From: Parapedobacter defluvii
GTDB lineage: Bacteria; Bacteroidota; Bacteroidia; Sphingobacteriales; Sphingobacteriaceae
Length of the DNA stretch: 64,000 bases
Reading direction: 5' to 3'
Assembly (NCBI RefSeq): GCF_014642075.1
Contig: NZ_BMIK01000017.1
Coordinates: forward strand, 1-64,000
A model generated the notes under the pieces. The model had not been told where the DNA came from. It worked only from the letters and a program-made list of their open reading frames with translations, and searched no databases. A program made the position numbers and the translations under genes. Of the stretch, positions 9,069-16,603 are shown in pieces (within the stretch, counting starts at the first letter, position 1; the number at the start of each line of letters is the position of its first letter).

Positions 9069-11474
9069 ATGAAACCTTATAATTACGTAGTGTACTTATT
9101 ATCCGTGATTTTTCTCGGTATTTCAGGGGTTTATGCCCAAAATAACGGTCGCGCAGTAGTGTCTGGAAAAGTTTCCACCTCGAACGGCCTACCCGCAGCA
9201 GCGGTAAGTGTCGCCGTGGTTGGTACCCGACAGGGAACAACAACCGATGAACAGGGACGATACCGCCTGGAATTGACTGAGGCGGGGCCCGTGACCCTGG
9301 AAGTCAGTGCGGTCGGTATGGCCAGACAGCGGAAAACCGTGACCGTAAGTGCCGGCACTCCGGTCGAACAGGATTTTACAATCGATATGACCAGCGCCCA
9401 GCTGCAGGAAGTCCTCATCACGCAATCCAGGGGTTATGCCACGCTGGCGCCTTCGCCTACCCTGCGGCTGGATGAACCGCTCGTGGAGATTCCCCAGAAT
9501 ATTCAGGTGGTTTCTCCCAAAGCGTTGGCCGACCAGCAGGTAATCAGCATGAGCGACGGGCTGATCCGCAACGTAAGCGGTGCCGTACGCCTGGAGCACT
9601 GGGGTAACCTCTACACGAATATCAGTATGCGGGGTACCCAGATACAGGCCCTCCGCAACGGGTTCAACGTGGTAACCTCCTATTGGGGGCCGCTCACCGA
9701 AGACATGAGTTTTGTGGATCATATTGAGTTTGTCAAAGGGCCCGCCGGGTTCCTGCTGTCAAATGGCGATCCTTCGGGTTCTTACAATGTGGTAACCAAG
9801 AAGCCAACGGGCGAGACCAAGGGCGAAGCTTCGGTCACGGTGGGCCAGTACAACCTGTACCGGACAGCGGTCGACCTGGACGGCAAGTTATCCCGGAACG
9901 GCAAGGTTCTGTACCGGCTGAATGTATCGGCGCAGGCCAAAGGTTCCCATCGTGCGAATGAATCCGACAACCGTTACGTGGTGGCCCCGGTGATTGCCTA
10001 CCGGCCGGATGACAAGACGACAATTACCGCGGAGTATACCCTGCAATATGCACGCATGTCTGACGTGGGTTCCTATTACGTATTCGGGCCCGTTAACAAG
10101 GGATATGCCTGGCTACCGCAAAATTTCACGATGACACCGGAGGGCCTGGATCCCACCAACATCACCGACCAAACGTTTCTGCTGAATGTGACCCGCGATC
10201 TTACCCCCAACTGGAAGGTAACCGCACAGGGCTATTACCTCCGGTACAGTCAAAAGGGTACTTCCATGTGGCCGGAGAGTGAGATGACTGACGACGGAAA
10301 AATCATCCGCGGGGTTGATATATGGGACGCCTTCAGCAGGTCAATCCTCGGCCAGGCATTTGTAAACGGCCATTTCAACACCAGCGGTATCCAGCACCGG
10401 GTGCTGGCGGGCGTTGACGTAGGTAACAAAGACTACATGGCCGATTGGTTGCAGAGCTTTGCGTTGGACACGGAAGATGATCCGTTTGATGTATACAACC
10501 CCGACCTTGGCCGACCGGCAAATGGCTATCCGGTGTTCGACCGGGAAACCTCCTTAAGCGAGCGGGCCGAAGCAGCCGGCGGCATCCAAACCCAACGCTA
10601 TGCCGGCGTATACCTACAGGATGAGTTGGGCTTTTTCGAAAACCAGCTACGCCTTACACTGGCCGGGCGCTACACCTGGGTAAAGCAGAGTGAATGGGGT
10701 GAAGAGGCTTACCAGGCCAGCCATTTCACGCCGCGTATCGGTCTGAGCTGGAGCATCGATGCCCATACATCTGCGTATGCCTTGTATGACCAGGCCTTTG
10801 TACCCTAGGCGGGACGCATTTACGGGGGCGGCAAGGTGAAGCCCATCACGGGCAATAACCAGGAAATCGGCATTAAACGCAACTGGGCAGGCGGCAACTG
10901 GAATACGAGCGTATCCGTGTACCGGATATTAAAGGAAAACGAGCTCACCGCTGATCCCATCCACAGCGATCCGAATCAAAGCTATAGCATTGTACTGGGC
11001 CAAAAGGTAGCGCGGGGCGTGGAGTTTGATGTACGGGGCCGCATCCTTCCCGGTTTCGACGTAACGGCCAACTATGCCTATACCAACGCAGAAATCACCA
11101 AGTTAAACGAGGGGGTGGAGGGCTTTGAAGTGGGCGACGTTGTACCCGGCTATTCCACCAATACGGCCAATGCCTGGCTCGATTATACCCTTCAGCGAGG
11201 CCCCCTGCGCAATGCAGGGATTTCCGCCGGTTTTACCTACCTCTGGGACCGGAAGACCTACGACGGCGAACTGGAAGGAATACCTTTTGACGATTATTTC
11301 AAATTGGATGCGGGCATCCATTACGGCATCAAAAACTTCACGGTCCGGTTAAATGCGTTCAACCTCCTGAATAACTACCTGTACAGTGGCTCGTACTACG
11401 AGTGGAACAATGCGTTTTACTGGCAAACCGAAACACCACGCAACCTACGGCTCTCAATTGGGTATAAATTCTAG
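9069..11474 (+). pseudogene. TonB-dependent siderophore receptor interrupted by an in-frame amber codon
   Basis: Read through one TAG at 10806-10808, this frame encodes a protein of 801 codons with a signal peptide ending VYAQ (about residue 24), a carboxypeptidase-regulatory-like domain (about 30-120), a plug (about 130-255, with LIRNVSGAVRLE and GDPSGSYNVVTKKP, as in FpvA/FhuE-type receptors) and a beta-barrel closing in a terminal Phe. The TAG is codon 580. The frame continues without a shift, with normal receptor sequence on both sides, and many family members have Gln after the preceding Phe-(Val/Ile)-Pro, so a CAG-to-TAG change is the simplest explanation. The start chosen is the ATG at 9069, which begins a proper signal peptide. 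The first 579 residues alone lack the last part of the barrel and should not insert. Sequencing error, a recent nonsense mutation or amber suppression are the options. Confidence 0.88.
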
Positions 11475-11509
11475 GGTACCACCGATGGTCAAAAAAAATT
11501 AAAAAATAT

Positions 11510-11540
11510 TTTGCATAGTGTAAAAAATACACTATCTTTG
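11510..11540 (+). promoter_or_regulatory. Consensus promoter with internal 19-bp inverted repeat
   Basis: TTTG (11510-11513), 19 bp, then TATCTTTG (11533-11540) is a perfect Bacteroidota promoter. Between and overlapping these elements lies TAGTGTA, five A, TACACTA (11516-11534), a perfect inverted repeat placed where a repressor would block polymerase. No protein-coding start follows before a terminator at 11574-11613, so the product should be a short RNA. Confidence 0.75.
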
Positions 11541-11544
11541 TGTC

Positions 11545-11613
11545 ATCATAATTTAGGTTTATAATTGGTTAGTAAAGGTTTCCATTCTCCCCGTTTGGAA
11601 ACCTTTCATTTTT
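11545..11613 (+). ncRNA. Candidate small RNA complementary to susC leaders
   Basis: The start is estimated a few bases after the -7 element. The roughly 70-nt transcript has an unstructured AT-rich 5' part and ends in a terminator: a perfect 10-bp stem (AAAGGTTTCC, 11574-11583, with GGAAACCTTT, 11597-11606) then CATTTTT. Positions 11554-11572 are complementary to plus-strand 40229-40247 over 19 nt with one G-U pair, and the core TAATTGGTTA (11562-11571) is complementary to the leader of the susC at 54320-57373 and, with one G-U pair, of the susC at 3210-6566. Small RNAs antisense to susC leaders are known in Bacteroides. This one would act in trans. It is not a known family that I recognise, and no transcript data are available. 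Confidence 0.55.
11574..11613 (+). terminator. Rho-independent terminator of the candidate small RNA
   Basis: A 10-bp perfect stem with a 13-nt loop is followed by CATTTTT. It ends transcription from the promoter at 11510-11540. It could also stop read-through from the siderophore receptor gene. Confidence 0.8.
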
Positions 11614-11620
11614 ACAGCGG

Positions 11621-12967
11621 TTAAGCCCCCAATATCTTTGCCTTCTCCACATCAAACTCCTCCTGACTGATGATTCCGGCGTCCAGCAATTCTTTGAGGT
11701 CAAATAGGGCCTGCTTTTTCTCGCTCATGTCCATTCCCTGCCTGACCTCAGCTTTCTTCACCTGCCCAGCCGCTACGGGTCCATCCCCGATTGGATTCGA
11801 TTTAGCCCCGAAATCGATCAGCAGGGCGGTTATTTCATTGAACCCTTGTATGTTGGAGTAGTCGATGGGTTTTTGCTCCAGCACGTTGGCCACATCGGTC
11901 TCCGCACCGTTAGACAGCAGGAACCGCACCACATCTTTTTTCCCGTATGCCGCGGCATAATGCAGTGCGGTATTGCCGGAGGCATCCTGCTTATGGATCG
12001 AAGCACCCGCGTCAAGCAGCTGTTTGACCAATGAAAGGTACCCGGATTTCGCGGCCGTCTGTAACAGCGTTTCACCCGCATAATGCGGTTCGTATCCCAG
12101 TACAAATGCCTGCCTGCCGGTACGTGCGGTCAGCGTTTCAAGGTATCGCCCGTCTTTCCCGTCAAAAGAGTCGACCGGGCGGGCGTAGTCGGGCGACAGC
12201 CCTTTGGCAAGGAACAAGGCCAGCAGCTCTTTCTGATTGCTGCTGCACACGTACCATACCGGGGAAACGCCTTCGGCAGATTCGGCAAAGATGTCACTCC
12301 CCTGCTCCAATAACTTCCCGGCAATGATGCGGTTGCCGCCCTGCACCGCCAGCAACAGGGGGCTTTCGCTCCGGTCGTTGGCCAGGTTTACCGAAGCACC
12401 GCCCTCCAGCAAGGTGGTTACAATGGGCATGGAGTTGCCCGCCACCGCAAGATTCAATGCGGTATTGCCCCCCTTATCGGTGATGTCTACGTCTGCACCC
12501 TGCCGCACCAATAACTGAACCATCGGGGGGTGCTTATATTGCACGGCCAGCAATAACGGCGACACTGCCTCGTTGTTGAGCGCATTGACGTCCAGCCCTT
12601 CAGCTATCAGCTTCTCGGCGATTTCCTGCTGGCCCGTCTGCGCGGCAATGTGCAGCAAACCATTCCCCTGGAAATCGTTGATATCCGGCTTGGCGCCCTG
12701 TTCAAGCAAGTAGAGCGCCGTTTGCTTCTGCTTTTGGAGAAGCGCGAAGTACAATGGGGTTTCGCCATTGTGGTCTTCGTAGTCGAGCACCGCGCCTGCT
12801 CCGATCAGTTTTTTTACCAGATCCAGGTATCCCCGGTGAGCAGCGTAGTGCAGTGCCGTACGGCCGCGCTCATCGGTATACGAAACGTCTACCTGGTTTT
12901 TTTCGATCAGGATCTCGGCGATTTTGCGTTTGCCGCCTTCGCAGGCAACGATAAAAGACTGGGACAT
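11621..12967 (-). CDS. Ankyrin-repeat protein with C-terminal SHOCT domain
   Basis: The 448-residue protein has no signal peptide and is probably cytoplasmic. About ten ankyrin repeats fill residues 1-385, with clear units such as GRTALHYAAHRGYLDLVKKL and GNTALHYAAAYGKKDVVRFL; a less regular stretch lies at about 230-300. The last 30 residues (DLKELLDAGIISQEEFDVEK) match the short C-terminal SHOCT motif, often an oligomerisation or localisation tail. The gene follows the other ankyrin gene by 8 bp, so the two form an operon. The partner proteins are unknown. Confidence 0.9.
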   Translation of the reverse strand: MSQSFIVACEGGKRKIAEILIEKNQVDVSYTDERGRTALHYAAHRGYLDLVKKLIGAGAVLDYEDHNGETPLYFALLQKQKQTALYLLEQGAKPDINDFQGNGLLHIAAQTGQQEIAEKLIAEGLDVNALNNEAVSPLLLAVQYKHPPMVQLLVRQGADVDITDKGGNTALNLAVAGNSMPIVTTLLEGGASVNLANDRSESPLLLAVQGGNRIIAGKLLEQGSDIFAESAEGVSPVWYVCSSNQKELLALFLAKGLSPDYARPVDSFDGKDGRYLETLTARTGRQAFVLGYEPHYAGETLLQTAAKSGYLSLVKQLLDAGASIHKQDASGNTALHYAAAYGKKDVVRFLLSNGAETDVANVLEQKPIDYSNIQGFNEITALLIDFGAKSNPIGDGPVAAGQVKKAEVRQGMDMSEKKQALFDLKELLDAGIISQEEFDVEKAKILGA

Positions 12968-12975
12968 ACGTTATG

Positions 12976-14181
12976 CTAATTGTCGTGTTTCAATAATAAT
13001 TCAACCGTTTTCGCCTTCAGGTTATCGTCTATGGCATAATCCACGGCCTTCTTATCCTCCGTATTTTCGATACGGGGATCGACCCCCTGCTTGAGCAAAA
13101 ACTTGACTTTCCGGTACAGTTCCTTTGCTTTTGCCTCCTCGTAATTCAGGTCGACCCTGCATACTTTGTGCAGCAGGGTGTTACCTTCGTTGTCGCGGTA
13201 ATCAGCACCTAGGTGGCCGTTTTCTACCACCTGCGCCAGGAGATCGGCCGACTTTTCGGCTACCCAGTCAACCCCGGTCTTCGCATTGCTGTACCACGAA
13301 GAAGCTTCGGTAAGGTCGGCACCCGCGGCGAGGAGCAGGCTGACAATCTTCCGGGCGGATTCCGTATCGGCATACATGACCCGCAGATAGGCATTCAGCA
13401 GGTTTTCTCCCTGTTGGGTTACGGCATGGAAGTCTGGCGTTTGGCGGGCCAGCAACATTTCCAGTATTACGGGGTTGTGCTGACCCACGGCTGCATAATG
13501 GAAAGCGGTTTCGCCTTTCTTGTCGGCAATATTTGGGTCGGCACCGTGTTCCAGTAACCTAGCGACAGCTTCCATTTTGCCGGCCACAATTGCCGCATGC
13601 AACGCCGTTTTTCCTTCTACGGTTGCCTCATTCGGGTCGGCCCCTTCACCGAGCAGCCAATCCAGTAATTCGGCCGTGCGCTGCGGTGAATTCATCCGCA
13701 GCCCGCAGGCCTTGTAGAGCAGGGTGCGCCCATAGGAATCACTCCGCACCGGATCGGCTCCCGCAGCGGTAATGACCTTCAGAAGAGGCAGGGGCGCATT
13801 CGCCGTCAGGGCATATTCCAATAGGGTAGTTGAACCGACCTCTTCCTCAATGTCATCCAACCGGTTGAGATAGCCGCCGAACCAGGATAAGTAACCGTCC
13901 CATGCTTCGTCCGACCCCAGTTGGGGCTTGACCAGCACGCTCACCACCGAGGTGTCAAAGCCGTCGTATTCGAAAAGATCAGTCGGAAGGAGCACGCCCT
14001 TATCGATTAATTGATCCAACGCATGATAGAAACCCGAACGGATCAACTGAGCAACTACTGAATTTGCCTGATAGGATGGGTAATCCGTGGCCGTTGATGC
14101 TCCATTTATGATCATCTCCACCGTGGCCGCATCGCTCTGGCGGGCGGCACTTTCAATGGCCCTTAATTCTTCGTTTGTCAT
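12976..14181 (-). CDS. Ankyrin-repeat protein
   Basis: The 401-residue protein lacks a signal peptide. Recognisable ankyrin units lie at about 120-260 (for example GKTALHAAIVAGKMEAVARL and GETAFHYAAVGQHNPVILEM) and near the C terminus (GNTLLHKVCRVDLNYEEAKA), with degenerate repeats elsewhere. It is the first gene of a two-gene operon with the SHOCT-bearing ankyrin gene. The start at 14181 faces the WG-repeat gene pair across about 100 bp. The short repeat TCCCT/AGGGA (14231-14246) in the shared spacer may be an operator. Function is unknown beyond probable protein-protein interaction. Confidence 0.88.
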   Translation of the reverse strand: MTNEELRAIESAARQSDAATVEMIINGASTATDYPSYQANSVVAQLIRSGFYHALDQLIDKGVLLPTDLFEYDGFDTSVVSVLVKPQLGSDEAWDGYLSWFGGYLNRLDDIEEEVGSTTLLEYALTANAPLPLLKVITAAGADPVRSDSYGRTLLYKACGLRMNSPQRTAELLDWLLGEGADPNEATVEGKTALHAAIVAGKMEAVARLLEHGADPNIADKKGETAFHYAAVGQHNPVILEMLLARQTPDFHAVTQQGENLLNAYLRVMYADTESARKIVSLLLAAGADLTEASSWYSNAKTGVDWVAEKSADLLAQVVENGHLGADYRDNEGNTLLHKVCRVDLNYEEAKAKELYRKVKFLLKQGVDPRIENTEDKKAVDYAIDDNLKAKTVELLLKHDN

Positions 14182-14246
14182 ATCTTGTTTTATTGACGAC
14201 GCAAGGTACGAACCAAAAATAGAAGAAATCTCCCTAAAAACAGGGA

Positions 14247-14277
14247 TTTGTAAAAAGCGTGGCCCCGCTTACCTTTG
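14247..14277 (+). promoter_or_regulatory. Promoter of the WG-repeat operon
   Basis: TTTG (14247-14250), 19 bp, TACCTTTG (14270-14277) is a perfect Bacteroidota promoter. The best coding start that keeps a signal peptide is the GTG at 14282, only 4 bp after the -7 element, which would make the message leaderless or nearly so. The alternative ATG at 14342 gives a normal leader but loses the signal peptide. Confidence 0.65.
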
Positions 14278-14281
14278 CAGG

Positions 14282-16603
14282 GTGTACAACTATTCTTGCA
14301 ACCATCCGATATTACGCGTCGTCGCTATCCTTGCGGCGGTTATGCCCCTGTGTATCCACCCCGTATGGCCACAATCCAACCCAGCGACTACCGGAGGGCT
14401 CATTGCTGAGGCGCTGGCTCCCTTCGAAAGCGATTTCGCCGAAATCAGACTGGACGGCAAACGGCAGTACCTGCACCGATCAGGGCGGGTTACGGTAGAC
14501 AAACCCGAGCAGTACGGCGCCCCGATCTGCATTGCCGTCAAAAACGGGGCATACGGCGCTATAAACCGGAAGGGCGACGTGATTGCGGATTTCGATTACG
14601 ACCGGATTTATTACGAATACGAGGACACCGAAAAAACTGAGACACAACGGGAATACCTCTATTTTCTCGCTGTCGTACAGCGTGCCGGGAAATACGGTGC
14701 GGTCGATACGCTGGGGCATGTGGTCGCCCAACCCATCTATGAAGAACTGCAACCCATCAACGGACTGGTGATTGCCGCGCAAAAATCGGGCAAATGGGGG
14801 TTGCTGTCACTGAAAGACGGTCGTATGGTGCTGCCTTTTGAATACGACGGACTGAAAGAACATTATGGGCTGAACGGCTGCATCGAAGTGACCGTGGGCA
14901 AGGCAATCGGCCTGCGCTCGGCCGATGGGCAGCGCGAGCTGATCCCTCCCGCTTACCAAAGTCTGCGTGTACTGCCGCTGTCCACGGGTGCGATCATCAC
15001 CGCTAAACAGGATACCCGCACCCGGCTGCTGGGTACCCTCGGGCAAATCATTACGGAAGTGGACTACGACGACCTCCAGGCAGAGGGCGAACGGATACGG
15101 GTAGAAAAAGACGGGAAGCGGGGTTGGCTGACTGCCCAGGGAACCGTGATGATCCCTCCGGCTTACGACGAATCCAGCGAATGGCGGGCAGGACGTTGCG
15201 TGGTATCCCAGGGAAACATGAAAGGAGTGATTAACGCCGACGGGAAAATCGTGCTACCCTGCCAGTACGGGGAAATCCGGTTGGTGGATCCCAACGGAAG
15301 CGTATCTGCGGACCCCGTGTTCATCCGGACGGAAAACGCAGGCAAATGGGGATTGTTTGACATCAATGGCCAGCCGATTCTCCCCATGGACTACGACGAC
15401 ATCCGCCCCGCGCAGGCGGGAACAGTTGGCTACATCTGGGCGGCAACCGACGGGAAATACGGCATCTTTGACTCCAACGGAAAAGAGCTCCTCCCCTTCG
15501 GCTATCCGTTGCCGACGGATGGATACCGCCCTTCGGTGCAGGGAATTTCCCCCGCTTCCATCGTCGCCCTGCCCGATGGCGACCGTATTGGGCTGTACGA
15601 CCTTGAACAGAGGCAATGGATCCTGCCCCCTGAATACGAACAAATCGAATGGCAGTTGGGTGCCTTTATCAAAGCCACCAACCGCAAAGGGGCCAATGAG
15701 GGATACGAGGTGCCCATATCGGCCTATTTTACCAGCGACGGTACCGAGCTGATCGCTCCCACGGAGTACCTCTTCGCCGATGCTGTCGATACCGATCGGT
15801 ATGTCGTAAAGACCCTCGTACAAGGCTATTGGAAAACCGAACTGTTCGACCGCTCCGGAAAGCCGCTGTACACCAACAAAGACTGGGAGTTTGACGCTTT
15901 CCGGTTTAACAAGCTGCTGGTGCCCGACAGCGTTTCCATCGGCCAGAGACGGGGACATTTCCAGAACGGCTGGCTGAAAATATCGGCCGAAGACAACCTG
16001 TTCGTCGACCGTTCCGGCCGGGAACACCGCTTCGACAGCCTGGACTATGTAGGCGATTTCTACAACGGCCGGGCCATCGCCACCAAACAGGTGAACCAAG
16101 TGGACCACATCGGCATGATCGATTCCGCCGGGAACATCCTGCTGCCACTGGTATACACAGACATCGATAAATTGTACGATTCAGACCTGCTGCTTGTCTC
16201 CAAAGCGGGAAAGGCCGGTCTCGTGGATAGCAACGGCAAGGTAATCGTGGAAGCGCAATACGACCGCATTGACCGGACCGCGCGGAAGGACCTGTTCGAA
16301 GTGCAGCGCGACGGCAAAAAAGGGATCGTCGACGACAAGGGCCGCACCATTCTGCCCCTGGAATACGAAGAAATCCAGTTCCACGACACCTTCTTCGTCG
16401 TTACGGCACAGGGAAAAAAGGGATTCCTGACTCCCGACGGACAGGTGCTTGCACCCCCCCAATACGAGGAGGTCCGGCTGAACAATTCCTACTCCGGCTA
16501 CTTCCCTGCCCTGGTGCAGCGAGGGGATCATTGGACATACATTGACCCGACGGATACCGGACAATCCTTTCACATCATCGGAAAAACAAAATTAGGCTAT
16601 TGA
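14282..16603 (+). CDS. Exported WG-repeat protein 1
   Basis: From the GTG at 14282 the product is 773 residues with a signal peptide (hydrophobic core about residues 10-25, ending near Trp-Pro-Gln). The rest is at least ten WG (KWG) repeats, such as KWGLLSLKDGRMVLPFEYD and KKGIVDDKGRTILPLEYEEI, each about 40-50 residues with the pattern (K/R)-x-G-(hydrophobic)-x-D/N-x-x-G-x-x-(V/I)-x-P-x-Y-(D/E). WG-repeat proteins are common in Bacteroidota but their role is not known; a beta-sheet ligand- or protein-binding surface in the periplasm or outside is likely. The frame is open further upstream across the divergent ankyrin gene, but that part has no coding character. The stop overlaps the next start. 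Confidence 0.82.
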   Translation: MYNYSCNHPILRVVAILAAVMPLCIHPVWPQSNPATTGGLIAEALAPFESDFAEIRLDGKRQYLHRSGRVTVDKPEQYGAPICIAVKNGAYGAINRKGDVIADFDYDRIYYEYEDTEKTETQREYLYFLAVVQRAGKYGAVDTLGHVVAQPIYEELQPINGLVIAAQKSGKWGLLSLKDGRMVLPFEYDGLKEHYGLNGCIEVTVGKAIGLRSADGQRELIPPAYQSLRVLPLSTGAIITAKQDTRTRLLGTLGQIITEVDYDDLQAEGERIRVEKDGKRGWLTAQGTVMIPPAYDESSEWRAGRCVVSQGNMKGVINADGKIVLPCQYGEIRLVDPNGSVSADPVFIRTENAGKWGLFDINGQPILPMDYDDIRPAQAGTVGYIWAATDGKYGIFDSNGKELLPFGYPLPTDGYRPSVQGISPASIVALPDGDRIGLYDLEQRQWILPPEYEQIEWQLGAFIKATNRKGANEGYEVPISAYFTSDGTELIAPTEYLFADAVDTDRYVVKTLVQGYWKTELFDRSGKPLYTNKDWEFDAFRFNKLLVPDSVSIGQRRGHFQNGWLKISAEDNLFVDRSGREHRFDSLDYVGDFYNGRAIATKQVNQVDHIGMIDSAGNILLPLVYTDIDKLYDSDLLLVSKAGKAGLVDSNGKVIVEAQYDRIDRTARKDLFEVQRDGKKGIVDDKGRTILPLEYEEIQFHDTFFVVTAQGKKGFLTPDGQVLAPPQYEEVRLNNSYSGYFPALVQRGDHWTYIDPTDTGQSFHIIGKTKLGY

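Noticed and set aside
14087-14281. Upstream extension of the first WG-repeat frame
   Set aside because: It overlaps the start of the divergent ankyrin gene and its own promoter, and would bury the signal peptide in the middle of the protein.
15254-16108. 284-codon minus-strand frame inside the first WG-repeat gene
   Set aside because: The WG repeats on the plus strand are regular and unbroken here.
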